Below are positions 17,720-26,496 of a DNA stretch of 64,000 nucleotides, in pieces; position 1 is the first letter of the stretch; every line of letters starts with the position of its first letter. The stretch covers positions 1-64,000 of the forward strand of contig ONDE01000004.1 in assembly GCA_900316515.1 (NCBI GenBank), given 5' to 3'. Origin of the DNA: an uncultured Bacteroidales bacterium. Lineage in GTDB: Bacteria; Bacteroidota; Bacteroidia; Bacteroidales; P3. The translations under genes were made by a program, and so were the position numbers. The notes beneath the pieces are model-generated. The model saw nothing but the letters and a program-made list of their open reading frames with translations, searched no databases and was not told where the DNA came from.

Positions 17720-18076
17720 ATGAAGGAAAGCTTGCTATATGAAAAGAGTATGAATTTTGCCATTCGTTGCGTCAAATTCTACAAATATTTGAGGGAGGAG
17801 AAAAACGAATATGTCTTAAGCAAACAGTTGTTACGCAGTGGAACAAGCGTCGGCGCCAATATTCGCGAAAGCAGGTTTGCCCAAAGTACGGCAGACTTTG
17901 ACAGCAAACTTAATATAGCATTGAAAGAAGCGGAAGAAACCCAATATTGGATAGAACTTCTCTTTAGATCAGAGATTATCACCGAATCAGAATACAAATC
18001 CATATATTCTGATTCTGGCGAGTTGATTGCACTGCTGCTTTCAACACTTAAAACGTTTAGAAACAACAACAAATAA
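17720..18076 (+). CDS. Four-helix-bundle protein (S23 / 23S rRNA intervening-sequence family)
   Basis: The 118-residue product has the family pattern SMNFAIRCVKFYKYLREEKNEYVLSKQLLRSGTSVGANIRES and EAEETQYWIELL (each shown here only in part of the protein). Such proteins fold as four-helix bundles and form pentamers; their function is unknown. It is AT-richer than its neighbours, and the family is mobile and often found in variable spots, so recent acquisition is plausible. No rRNA gene is nearby. Confidence 0.85.
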   Translation: MKESLLYEKSMNFAIRCVKFYKYLREEKNEYVLSKQLLRSGTSVGANIRESRFAQSTADFDSKLNIALKEAEETQYWIELLFRSEIITESEYKSIYSDSGELIALLLSTLKTFRNNNK

Positions 18077-18107
18077 TCAATATTAACCACGTAAAAGCCA
18101 GAGACTG

Positions 18108-18148
18108 AATAACCTTTTAGTTTTTAGTTTTTACCTTATAGTTTTAAT
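18108..18148. repeat. Heptamer array upstream of yebC
   Basis: CTTTTAG, TTTTTAG, TTTTTAC, CTTATAG, TTTTAAT repeat with period 7 and end at the yebC start codon. Confidence 0.7.
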
Positions 18149-18149
18149 T

Positions 18150-18860
18150 ATGGGTCGCGCATTTGAATATCGCAAAGCAAGAAAACTTAAACGTTGGGGT
18201 CATATGGCCCGCACCTTCACCAAGATCGGTAAGGAAATCGAACTAGCCGTCATTGCCGGCGGGCCCGATCCTTCGGCCAACCTCCGACTCCGTCTGCTCA
18301 TGCAGACCGCCAAGAGCGAGTCGATGCCCAAGGAGAATGTCGAACGCGCCATCAAGCGCGCCACCGAGAAGGATAAGTCGGCCTACAAAGAGGTCGTCTA
18401 CGACGGCAAGGGCCCACACGGCGTAGCCATCGTTGTCGAGACTGCTACAGACAACCCCACACGCACTGTTGCCAACCTTCGCGCCGCCTTTGTGCGTGGC
18501 AAGGGCGAACTGGGTACCATGGGCATGAACGACTTCCTCTTCGAACGCAAGTGCTCCTTCGTTGTCGCATGGCGTGATGACATCGACATGGACGAGCTTG
18601 AGCTCGAACTCATCGACTGCGACATCGACGAGGTGTTCCGCGATGAAGACGAGATACTCATCTACGCCGACTTTGCCAACTACGGTCCTATCTCCAAGTT
18701 CCTTGAGGACAAAGGTCTTGAAATCAAGAGCTTCAAATTCGAACGCATACCGCTTACCACACGCGAACTTTCCGAGGCCGAGCAAGAAGATGTCAACTGT
18801 CTCCTCGAGCGCCTCGAGAACGACGACGACGTCGTCAACGTCTTCCACAACATGGCGTAA
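18150..18860 (+). CDS. yebC: YebC/PmpR family protein
   Basis: The 236-residue protein shows the family throughout: GRAFEYRKARKLKRWGHMARTFTKIGKEI, MPKENVERAIKRATEK, YDGKGPHGVAIVVETATDNPTRTVANLR and LGTMGMNDFLFERK. Members act as transcription regulators or, as reported for some, translation factors that help ribosomes at proline stretches. Length is normal. The last three codons and stop (ATG GCG TAA) are the first bases of a 69-base tandem repeat that continues downstream. Confidence 0.93.
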   Translation: MGRAFEYRKARKLKRWGHMARTFTKIGKEIELAVIAGGPDPSANLRLRLLMQTAKSESMPKENVERAIKRATEKDKSAYKEVVYDGKGPHGVAIVVETATDNPTRTVANLRAAFVRGKGELGTMGMNDFLFERKCSFVVAWRDDIDMDELELELIDCDIDEVFRDEDEILIYADFANYGPISKFLEDKGLEIKSFKFERIPLTTRELSEAEQEDVNCLLERLENDDDVVNVFHNMA

Positions 18861-19057
18861 GTGAGCACCCGAGAACTTGTTCTTGAGGTCGAGCGCCAGC
18901 CATGACGGCGACCAGCCAACATGGCGTAAGTGAGCACCCGAGAACTGTTCTCGAGGTCGAACGTCAGCCATGACGGCGACCGGCCAACATGGCGTAAATG
19001 AGCACCCGAGAACTTGTTCTTGAGCTCGAGCGCCAGCCATGACGGCAACCAGCCAAC
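18852..19057. repeat. Three tandem copies of a 68-69-base structured repeat
   Basis: Copies begin at 18852, 18921 and 18989, with a partial start at 19058. Each begins ATGGCGTAA, the end of yebC, so the repeat copies the gene terminus. Each has an inner palindrome (CGAGAAC-T-GTTCTCG is exact in copy 2) and a GCCATG...CATGGC pair. Confidence 0.9.
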
Positions 19058-19074
19058 ATGGCGATAACAAAGTA

Positions 19075-19110
19075 ACAGGCACCTCTGCAATCGCAGGGTG
19101 CCTGTATTGT
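19075..19110 (+). terminator. Probable rho-independent terminator after yebC
   Basis: ACAGGCACC pairs with GGTGCCTGT around an inner CTGC-AATC-GCAG stem (19075-19105). ATTGT follows, which is a weak T tract. Confidence 0.65.
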
Positions 19111-19173
19111 TTGCATTCGGGTGAGATATGCCCCAACATGATAAAAACATGCTCTTATTTTCAGTTCTTTATT

Positions 19174-19228
19174 GGTATTTCTTCGGTATTTCTTCGATTG
19201 TGCACCGAAGAAATACCGAAGAAATACC
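19174..19228. repeat. Perfect 23-base inverted repeat
   Basis: Bases 19174-19196 are exactly complementary to 19206-19228 with a 9-base loop. Each arm is itself two copies of a GGTATTTCTTC unit. Confidence 0.9.
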
Positions 19229-19303
19229 GAAGAAATGGGCTAGTTGATGGCGACAAATCGGCAGGCTGTCGGGGTGCTGTTGTTGAAAAAATGTAAGAAA
19301 GTA

Positions 19304-19335
19304 TTTGTGCAGTTGGATATTTATTCGTATATTTG
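19304..19335 (+). promoter_or_regulatory. Promoter of the arginine deiminase gene
   Basis: TTTG at 19304-19307 and TATATTTG at 19328-19335 are 20 bases apart, which fits the Bacteroidota -33/-7 consensus well. Confidence 0.8.
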
Positions 19336-19397
19336 CAATTCTACAAGTTTTGCCCTGTGTTGGGGTAAGTGGTTGTAGTATAGTAAATAATAGTGAT

Positions 19398-20642
19398 ATG
19401 ACAGATAATAATATATTACCATGCGAGGTTAATGTGGCGTCGGAGACGGGGAGATTGAGGGCTGTGCTGCTGCACCGTCCGGGTGTGGAGATTGAGCGTA
19501 TGACGCCGCTAAATGCAGCCCATGCGCTGTATAGCGACATACTGAACAAGCCGATAGTGGACACCGAATATGCCAATTTCTGCGGTGTGCTGGAGAAGTG
19601 GACAAAGGTTTACTATGTGGAGGATATCCTGGAGAGGCTGCTTGCCGACGGCGAGGTGCGCCGCTACTTGGTGGAGGAGAGCTGCGACATGGACGACTGC
19701 GACGACGACTTGGCCGAGAAGCTGATGGAACTGACGGACAAGGAACTTGCCGCCGCCTTGATAGAGGGTTACGAAGACCCTGAATGGGATGGCGCCAGCG
19801 ACGACCGCTACCTACTGAAACCGCTGTACAACCTGTTCTTCACCCGCGACGCTTCGTCGACGGTGTACAACCGTGTGCTGGTGAACTCGATGAGTTTCGA
19901 GGTGCGCGAACGTGAGACGCTTATCTACGAGGCCATCTTCAAGCATTTCTTCAAAGTGGGCACGCTGAACGCTATGCAGAGCGACCGCGACGCGAGGACC
20001 GAGGGCGGCGACGTGCAGATTGCCTCGAGGGACCTGCTGTGCATAGGACAAGGTATCCGTACGAACACCAAAGGCATTAAATACCTGGCGCAGACCTTTG
20101 CTCAGGAGCGCGAGCAGTTCAATATCCTGGTTCAGGAACTGCCGAAGAGCCCGGAAAGTTTCATCCATCTGGACATGGTGTTTACTTTCCTGGGCAAGCA
20201 CCAGTGTATGGTGTTCGAGCCGATGCTGAAGAAGACAGGCCTCTTTGCCGGCAAGGACACGACTCTGATAAGTATCTACAAGGGCAACATAAGCTACCGC
20301 AAGGTGAATAATATCGTCGAGGGCTTGAACAGTCTGGGATGGGATATGGAGCCTGTGATAGGCGGAGGCAGCGACCCGTGGGTGCAACTGCGTGAGCAGT
20401 GGCATAGCGGTTGCAATTTCTTCTCGCTGGGCGACGGCAAAGTGATAGGCTACCGCCGCAATACGAAGACTATAGAGGCGCTGGACAAGGCAGGTTTCGC
20501 GGTGTTGAACGCCGAGGACATAGTGAGCGGCAAGGTGAGGATGGAGGACTACGAAAAGTTTGTGGCTGCATTCCCGGGCAGCGAACTGCCGAGAGCCGGC
20601 GGCGGCGCCCGATGCATGACGATGCCGATTTTGAGAGATTGA
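19398..20642 (+). CDS. arcA: Arginine deiminase
   Basis: It hydrolyses arginine to citrulline and ammonia. The 414-residue protein has the guanidino-group-modifying motifs: FTRDAS (about residues 150-155), EGGDV, HLDMVFTFL and the C-terminal catalytic Cys in GGGARCMTMP (about Cys406). I start at the ATG at 19398 because the upstream in-frame extension crosses the promoter. No arcB or arcC gene is adjacent, so citrulline may be used elsewhere. The window also holds agmatine deiminase, a second guanidine-consuming route. Confidence 0.88.
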   Translation: MTDNNILPCEVNVASETGRLRAVLLHRPGVEIERMTPLNAAHALYSDILNKPIVDTEYANFCGVLEKWTKVYYVEDILERLLADGEVRRYLVEESCDMDDCDDDLAEKLMELTDKELAAALIEGYEDPEWDGASDDRYLLKPLYNLFFTRDASSTVYNRVLVNSMSFEVRERETLIYEAIFKHFFKVGTLNAMQSDRDARTEGGDVQIASRDLLCIGQGIRTNTKGIKYLAQTFAQEREQFNILVQELPKSPESFIHLDMVFTFLGKHQCMVFEPMLKKTGLFAGKDTTLISIYKGNISYRKVNNIVEGLNSLGWDMEPVIGGGSDPWVQLREQWHSGCNFFSLGDGKVIGYRRNTKTIEALDKAGFAVLNAEDIVSGKVRMEDYEKFVAAFPGSELPRAGGGARCMTMPILRD

Positions 20643-20686
20643 CAATTAGCAATAAGTAGTTAAGACAATACAACCAATTATTTAAC

Positions 20687-23600
20687 ATGAAACGTTATCA
20701 CTTAGCAAACAACGTTATCGGCTGGATTATCGGTTTGATAGCGTGCACAGTGTACATCGTGACGGCGGAGGCAACGGCGTCGTGGTGGGACTGCGGCGAG
20801 TATATCTCGACCGCCTTCAAACTTCAAGTGGGTCACCCTCCGGGAGCACCGACGTTCCAGCTGCTGGGACGCCTGTTCTCGATGTTCAGCAGTCCAGAGA
20901 CTGCTGCCCATGCCGTGAACGTGATGTCGGCCGTGTGCAGCGGTTTGACGATATTGTTCCTCTTCTGGGCTATCACTCTTCTGGGTAAGCACTTGCTGCC
21001 CGACCCGAAGAATCCCAGCCTGAAGGATTGGAGAACATGGGGCGTGTTTGCCGCCGGTATAGTGGGAAGCCTTGCCTATACTTTCAGCGACACCTTCTGG
21101 TTCTCGGCTGTCGAAGGCGAGGTGTATGCCATGAGTAGTTTCTTCACGGCATTGGTGTTCTGGGCAATCCTGAAATGGGAAGAGCAGAGCGACGACCCGC
21201 ATTCGCTGCGGTGGCTTATACTCATCAGTCTTCTGGTGGGTGTGGCTATCGGCGTCCACCTGCTGAACCTGCTGACTGTGCCAGCCATCTTCTATGTGGT
21301 GTATTTCAAGAAATGGGAGAAGACGACCTGGAAGGGGTTCCTGATTACTGGTGTGCTCAGTGTCATCACGCTGGGTATCATCCTGTGGGGCATCATCCCC
21401 GGCATAGTGAACGTCGACTCGGCCATAGACGTGTTCTTTGTGAACACCCTGGGGCTGCCGTTCAATAGCGGCACCATTTTCTACTTCACGCTGTTGGCAG
21501 CGCTGGTTGTGTGGGGTCTGTGGTACACGCAGAAGAAGAACAAGCCGATATTGAACGCCGCTTTGCTGAGCTTCGCAATGCTGGTTATAGGTTACAGCAC
21601 CTTCTTCGTGCTGGTGATACGTGCCAACACCAATACTCCGCTGAACGAGAACGCCCCTAAGGACGCCGTGAGCATGCGCGCCTATCTGGGCCGCGAGCAG
21701 TATGGCGACACACCTCTCTTCACCGGCCAGTTCTACACTGCCGGCAACCCGGTGGATGTAGAAGAGGGCTACACCAAGTATATCCGTGGCAAGAGCGAAA
21801 CGGGCAAGGACCGCTACATTGTTGCCGCCCATGCACAGAAATACATCTACCGAGCCAACCATACTGGCGTGTTCCCGCGTATGTGGAGCAACGACTCCAA
21901 ACGCGACCATCCACGTTTCTATCAGTATTGGGCAGGCAAGGTAAGGGGCGACCATAAGCCCAGCAGCGCGCAGAACTTGAAGTTCTTCAACCGCTACCAG
22001 CTGGGATGGATGTACTGGCGCTACTTTATGTGGAACTTTGCCGGTCGTCAGAACGACGAACAGGGACACTACTTCAACGATGACGGTACACGCGACTACC
22101 TGAAGGGCAACTGGATAAGCGGCATCAAGTTCATCGACGAGAGCCGTCTGGGACCGCAGGACAACCTGCCCGCCCACATGGAGCAGAATAAGGCGCGCAA
22201 CCGCTACTACATGCTGCCCTTGCTGCTGGGTCTGATAGGCTTGGTATATCATATCCGCCGTCATCCGAAGGACGCCTTGATAGTGTTCATCATGTTCTTC
22301 ATGACCGGTTTGGCTATTGCCATCTATCTGAATATGCCGCCCAAGCAGCCGCGCGAGCGTGACTATGCCTTCGTGGGCTCGTTCAGCTTCTATGCCATCT
22401 GGATAGGCCTTGGAGTGATGGCTCTGGCGGAATGGATTAGCAATCTGTTTAAGAAGAACCGTGAGGGGGCCTACAAGATTGTCTTGCCTGTGGTCTTTGT
22501 GGCCTGCATGGCTGCTGTTCCGTGCTTGATGGCTGCTGAGAACTGGGACGACCACGACCGCTCGGAGAAGTATGCAGCACGCGACTTCGCACAGAACTAC
22601 CTGAAGAGCATCAACAAGAACGGTATCCTAATCACCTTCGGCGACAATGATACCTTCCCGTTGTGGTATGCTCAGGAGGTGGAAGGGACCCGCACCGACG
22701 TGCGTATCCTCAACTACACGCTGAGTGGCATGTATTGGTATGTGGAGCAGTTGTTCAACAAGCTCTACGAAAGCGAGGCGCTGCCCTTCACGCTGCCCAA
22801 GGAATACTACGGCTTGGGCAAGGACGCCTACTACATCATGGACCGTTCGCCTGAATACCTGGAGGTTACCGATGTGCTGGGCTTATTGCGCGATCATCCC
22901 GACCGCTTCACGCTGCGCGACCAACGTAGCGGCGAGGAGGTGATGTGCATACCCACCAAGCGCTTCAAGATAACCCTCGACATTCCAGCATTGGTCGCCG
23001 CCGGAGTAATCCCCGCCGAGTTGGCCGACCAGGTGAACCCCGAGATTCGTTGGGAAATCGGCAAGCAGGCTCTCTACCGCCACGAGCTGATGATCCTCGA
23101 CATCCTCGGCACCAACAAGTTCATGCGCGACATCAACATAATGAACCCAGGCTACATTAAGGATGTTTTCCCGCTGGTGTACTCGTTCTCGGTGCAGGAC
23201 GGCATGAACCACAAACTGCTGCCTTATCCGCGTCAAGGTGAGCGTCACACGGCCACCACCGCCGACTACTTCATCAACGGTGGTCCCAACAAGATTGTGG
23301 CTCCTGTTGGCGGCACGCTGACCGAGGAGGACATCGAGGTGCGTCCGCTGAAGTGGGGTAACCTCAACAGCGACATCTATGTCGACCCCATCAGCCTCAA
23401 CATGGGCACCGTGCAGCGCCAGTCGTTCATGCTGCTTGCCAGCGAAGAGTTCAAGAAAGGCAATAGTGACAAAGCAGAACGACTGCTCGATCTTGCTCAG
23501 GAGTTCTTCCCGGCCCCCAACTTCCCGATCGACGTCTATGCTGTGTATATCTACACCGGCGGCACACGTGTCGATGTTGTTGACCTCTACAAGCAGATAA

Positions 23601-23839
23601 AAGGCATCGACAAAGCTACTGAACTGTGGCAAGCAGCCTTTGACTACTATAGTCAGGAAATAGCATATCTGGCACAGTTCAAGGGCGAGAAAGCTGCTGG
23701 TGTTAAGGGCGAATTGATGAACAGTGTGCAGATAATGTCGCTGCTCAGAGACCAAGCCCAGCACACACTTCAGAACGACGAGCTCAGAAAGAATGCCGAA
23801 ACCATTCTGGAACCTTACAGAAACATGTTCCAAATGTAG
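20687..23839 (+). CDS. DUF2723 (GT117-like) multi-span membrane protein
   Basis: The 1050-residue protein begins with the DUF2723 core (ATASWWDCGEYISTAFKL, QVGHPPGAPTFQLLGRLF) and around ten membrane helices to about residue 620. A long soluble C-terminal part follows. The family is a GT-C-fold glycosyltransferase group related to TMEM260 and is common in Bacteroidota, where protein O-glycosylation in the periplasm is the usual proposal. The acceptor here is not shown. It stands 44 bases after the arginine deiminase gene. Confidence 0.85.
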   Translation: MKRYHLANNVIGWIIGLIACTVYIVTAEATASWWDCGEYISTAFKLQVGHPPGAPTFQLLGRLFSMFSSPETAAHAVNVMSAVCSGLTILFLFWAITLLGKHLLPDPKNPSLKDWRTWGVFAAGIVGSLAYTFSDTFWFSAVEGEVYAMSSFFTALVFWAILKWEEQSDDPHSLRWLILISLLVGVAIGVHLLNLLTVPAIFYVVYFKKWEKTTWKGFLITGVLSVITLGIILWGIIPGIVNVDSAIDVFFVNTLGLPFNSGTIFYFTLLAALVVWGLWYTQKKNKPILNAALLSFAMLVIGYSTFFVLVIRANTNTPLNENAPKDAVSMRAYLGREQYGDTPLFTGQFYTAGNPVDVEEGYTKYIRGKSETGKDRYIVAAHAQKYIYRANHTGVFPRMWSNDSKRDHPRFYQYWAGKVRGDHKPSSAQNLKFFNRYQLGWMYWRYFMWNFAGRQNDEQGHYFNDDGTRDYLKGNWISGIKFIDESRLGPQDNLPAHMEQNKARNRYYMLPLLLGLIGLVYHIRRHPKDALIVFIMFFMTGLAIAIYLNMPPKQPRERDYAFVGSFSFYAIWIGLGVMALAEWISNLFKKNREGAYKIVLPVVFVACMAAVPCLMAAENWDDHDRSEKYAARDFAQNYLKSINKNGILITFGDNDTFPLWYAQEVEGTRTDVRILNYTLSGMYWYVEQLFNKLYESEALPFTLPKEYYGLGKDAYYIMDRSPEYLEVTDVLGLLRDHPDRFTLRDQRSGEEVMCIPTKRFKITLDIPALVAAGVIPAELADQVNPEIRWEIGKQALYRHELMILDILGTNKFMRDINIMNPGYIKDVFPLVYSFSVQDGMNHKLLPYPRQGERHTATTADYFINGGPNKIVAPVGGTLTEEDIEVRPLKWGNLNSDIYVDPISLNMGTVQRQSFMLLASEEFKKGNSDKAERLLDLAQEFFPAPNFPIDVYAVYIYTGGTRVDVVDLYKQIKGIDKATELWQAAFDYYSQEIAYLAQFKGEKAAGVKGELMNSVQIMSLLRDQAQHTLQNDELRKNAETILEPYRNMFQM

Positions 23840-23841
23840 AA

Positions 23842-24099
23842 ATGAGCAGGCCCGAGAAGATAAAAGCGAAGAGATATGTTGTGGCTCTCAGCGAGTGCGA
23901 AATGCGACGTCTGACGGTCTATGCCGCGCAGTGCGGTGTAGACCGCCCCACGGCGCTTGGTCGACTTCTGCGTCAGTCGTTGCGCGATGTGGCGACAGGT
24001 GTGAAAGCCGACAACACCGACGAGAACCAACTGCGTCTCTTCGACTCTGTGCAGATAGACATATTCAACAACACCGAGAAGGTGAAAGTTGAAAATTGA
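23842..24099 (+). CDS. Small conserved-looking protein, possibly ribbon-helix-helix-like
   Basis: This 85-residue gene starts 2 bases after the DUF2723 stop, so it is probably cotranscribed. The N-terminal 50 residues (a basic start, KRYVVALSECEMRRLTVYAA, RPTALGRLLRQSLR) resemble an RHH-type strand-helix-helix, though this is only a reading of pattern. The tail ends KVKVEN, encoded by a GTTGAAA-type heptamer array (24078-24100). I do not recognise the family. Confidence 0.6.
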   Translation: MSRPEKIKAKRYVVALSECEMRRLTVYAAQCGVDRPTALGRLLRQSLRDVATGVKADNTDENQLRLFDSVQIDIFNNTEKVKVEN

Positions 24100-24128
24100 A
24101 ATAGCTAACAGTTAATAAAAAAAGTAAT

Positions 24129-25211
24129 ATGAAAAGACTGTTCCGCATCATGGTAGCGGCAATGCTGATGACCATCCCGGCCATTGCTTTTGCCGACGAG
24201 GCTCCCGAAACCAAAGGCTTCGACCCCGGCTCGATGATTATCGGCCACGTGACAGATGCTCACTCCTGGCACATGTTCGACTATGTCAAGGATGGTAAAG
24301 AGCATGCTGTAGCCATTCCACTGCCCGTAATCCTCGTCAACGACGGTAACCTCGACGTCTTCATGTCGTCGAAGTTCCATCATGGCCACGCCGACTATAA
24401 AGGCTACCGGCTCGTCGGTGGCGGCGCCGAGAAGGAGGAAGTCGTCTGTGTCGACGAAGCTGGCAACCTTACTGGCCAGAAACCTCTCGACTTGAGCATC
24501 ACCAAGACCTCGGCTGCCATCATCATCGCCGTCATCATGCTGCTGGTCATAGTGTTCATTGCCCGCAACGGCTACAAGAAACGCCCCAACCAGGCACCCC
24601 ATGGCCTGCAGAGCCTCGTGGAGATGCTGGTGGTCTTCGTGCGCGACAGCATCGCCAAGCCGATGATCGGTGAGAAGCATTACGAGCGCTACCTGCCTTA
24701 TATCCTCACTCTCTTCTTCTTTATCTTCTTCTGCAACATCCTTGGCCTCATACCTTTCTTCCCCGCAGGCGCCAACATCACCGGCAACATCGCAGTCACC
24801 GCCACGCTGGCCATCATCACCTTCCTGATTACCAACATCAGCGGCAACCGCCACTACTGGATGGACATCTTCAACACACCCGGCGTCCCCGCCTGGCTCA
24901 AGGTGTTTCCCTTGATGCCCGTCGTCGAACTCGTGGGGGTCTTCACCAAGCCCATCGTGCTCATGATACGACTCTTCGCCAACATGACGGCCGGCCATAT
25001 CGTCATCCTCGGCTTCATAGTCATCATCTTCATCCTCAGCAATCTCTTCGGTATGGCTGTCGGCGGTGCCGTCAGCGTGGTCAGCGTCCTCTTCAGCGTC
25101 TTCATCTCGCTGCTCGAGTGCCTGGTGGCTTACATCCAGGCCTTCGTCTTCACCATGCTCACAGCCCTCTACATCGGTATGGCTGTGGCTGAGCCCCATC
25201 ATGCAGAATAA
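24129..25211 (+). CDS. atpB: F0F1 ATP synthase subunit a
   Basis: Subunit a forms the proton or sodium path against the c-ring. The 360-residue product has a signal-like N-terminus ending IAFADEA and a long periplasmic N-terminal extension typical of Bacteroidota. Membrane segments begin near residue 125, and the essential Arg lies in LMIRLFANMTAGH. Odd context: atpE, atpF and the F1 genes do not follow. Instead pgk starts 21 bases downstream. Confidence 0.92.
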   Translation: MKRLFRIMVAAMLMTIPAIAFADEAPETKGFDPGSMIIGHVTDAHSWHMFDYVKDGKEHAVAIPLPVILVNDGNLDVFMSSKFHHGHADYKGYRLVGGGAEKEEVVCVDEAGNLTGQKPLDLSITKTSAAIIIAVIMLLVIVFIARNGYKKRPNQAPHGLQSLVEMLVVFVRDSIAKPMIGEKHYERYLPYILTLFFFIFFCNILGLIPFFPAGANITGNIAVTATLAIITFLITNISGNRHYWMDIFNTPGVPAWLKVFPLMPVVELVGVFTKPIVLMIRLFANMTAGHIVILGFIVIIFILSNLFGMAVGGAVSVVSVLFSVFISLLECLVAYIQAFVFTMLTALYIGMAVAEPHHAE

Positions 25212-25232
25212 CCCAATAAAACAATTATACCC

Positions 25233-26429
25233 ATGAAAAGTATCAAAGATATCAATTTCGCAGGCCGTAAGGTTCTGCTCCGTGTAGATTTCAACGTCCC
25301 CATGGACGACAACAAGCGCATCACCGACGACACCCGTATGCGCGAGTCGATGCCCACCATCGAGAAACTCCTCAAGGATGGTGCCGCCATCATCATCATG
25401 GCCCATTTCGGCCGTCCCAAGAAAGGCGGTTTCGAACCCGAGCTTACCCTCGAACCGGTGGCCAAATACCTTGAGACCCTCGTTGGTCGTCCTGTGAAGT
25501 TCACGCAGGAACTCCTCGGCAGCGGCAAACCCGAGCAGATGGCCAAAGAGCTCAAGGCTGGCGAAGTGATGCTCCTCGAGAACATCCGCTTCTACCCCGA
25601 AGAGACCAAAGGCGGCGAAGACCTTGCCCGCCAGTTGGCAGCCCTTGGCGACTGCTACATCAACGACGCCTTCGGTGCCGCCCACCGCGAACACTCCTCC
25701 ACCGCTGTCATCGCCCGCTTTTTCCCGAACGATAAGTATTTCGGCTTCCTCATGGAGAACGAGGTGCGCAACCTAGAGAAACTCATGCAGAACCCCCCGC
25801 GTCCCTTCACCGCTATCATCGGCGGCTCCAAGGTCAGCAGCAAGATAGGCATCCTCGAGAACCTCCTCGACAAGGTTGACAACATGATTATCATCGGTGG
25901 CATGCGCTACACCTTCACCAAGGCCCTCGGCGGCAAGATTGGCAACTCCATCTGCGAGGATGACAAGCTCGACTTGGCCAAAGAGTTGATGCGCCGCATG
26001 GACGAGAAGGGCGTGAAGTACTACCTGCCTGTCGACAGCGTCATCGGCGACAAGTTCGGCAACGATGCCAACACCCAGATAGTCCCCTCCGGCGAGGTTC
26101 CCGACGGCTGGGAGAGCATGGACTGCGGTCCCGAGAGCTGCAAGGCCATCCATGACATCATCATGGCCTCTAAGACCATTCTCTGGAACGGTCCTGCCGG
26201 CGTCTTCGAGCTTGAGACCTTCGCCAAAGGCACCAACCACATCGCCAAGAGCGTTGCCGAGGCCTGCAAGCAGGGCTGCTTCGCCGCTGTCGGCGGTGGC
26301 GACTCCGTGGCTGCCGTCAAGCAGATGCACCTCGCCGACCAGATGAGCTACGTCTCCACCGGTGGCGGCGCCATGCTCGAGTACCTCGAAGGCAAGGTCC
26401 TCCCCGGCATCAAAGCCATCCAGGACTAA
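25233..26429 (+). CDS. pgk: Phosphoglycerate kinase
   Basis: It makes ATP and 3-phosphoglycerate from 1,3-bisphosphoglycerate in glycolysis. The 398-residue sequence has KVLLRVDFNVP at the N-terminus, AHFGRP, YINDAFGAAHREHSST, IIGGSKVSSKI and the C-terminal VSTGGGAMLEYLEGK. Length is normal. It directly follows atpB and ends at a strong terminator. Confidence 0.97.
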   Translation: MKSIKDINFAGRKVLLRVDFNVPMDDNKRITDDTRMRESMPTIEKLLKDGAAIIIMAHFGRPKKGGFEPELTLEPVAKYLETLVGRPVKFTQELLGSGKPEQMAKELKAGEVMLLENIRFYPEETKGGEDLARQLAALGDCYINDAFGAAHREHSSTAVIARFFPNDKYFGFLMENEVRNLEKLMQNPPRPFTAIIGGSKVSSKIGILENLLDKVDNMIIIGGMRYTFTKALGGKIGNSICEDDKLDLAKELMRRMDEKGVKYYLPVDSVIGDKFGNDANTQIVPSGEVPDGWESMDCGPESCKAIHDIIMASKTILWNGPAGVFELETFAKGTNHIAKSVAEACKQGCFAAVGGGDSVAAVKQMHLADQMSYVSTGGGAMLEYLEGKVLPGIKAIQD

Positions 26430-26441
26430 TCGCTAACCCCC

Positions 26442-26479
26442 AAGGTGCGGTATGATTACAGGTCTGCCGCACCTTTTTT
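26442..26479 (+). terminator. Rho-independent terminator after pgk
   Basis: AAGGTGCGG pairs with CCGCACCTT and is followed by a T run (26474-26479). Confidence 0.9.
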
Positions 26480-26496
26480 GTATATTGTATTTTGCT

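Noticed and set aside
19039..19296. ORF over the yebC repeats and the 23-base inverted repeat
   Set aside because: It is formed by repeat DNA, includes a terminator and a palindrome, and has no family resemblance.
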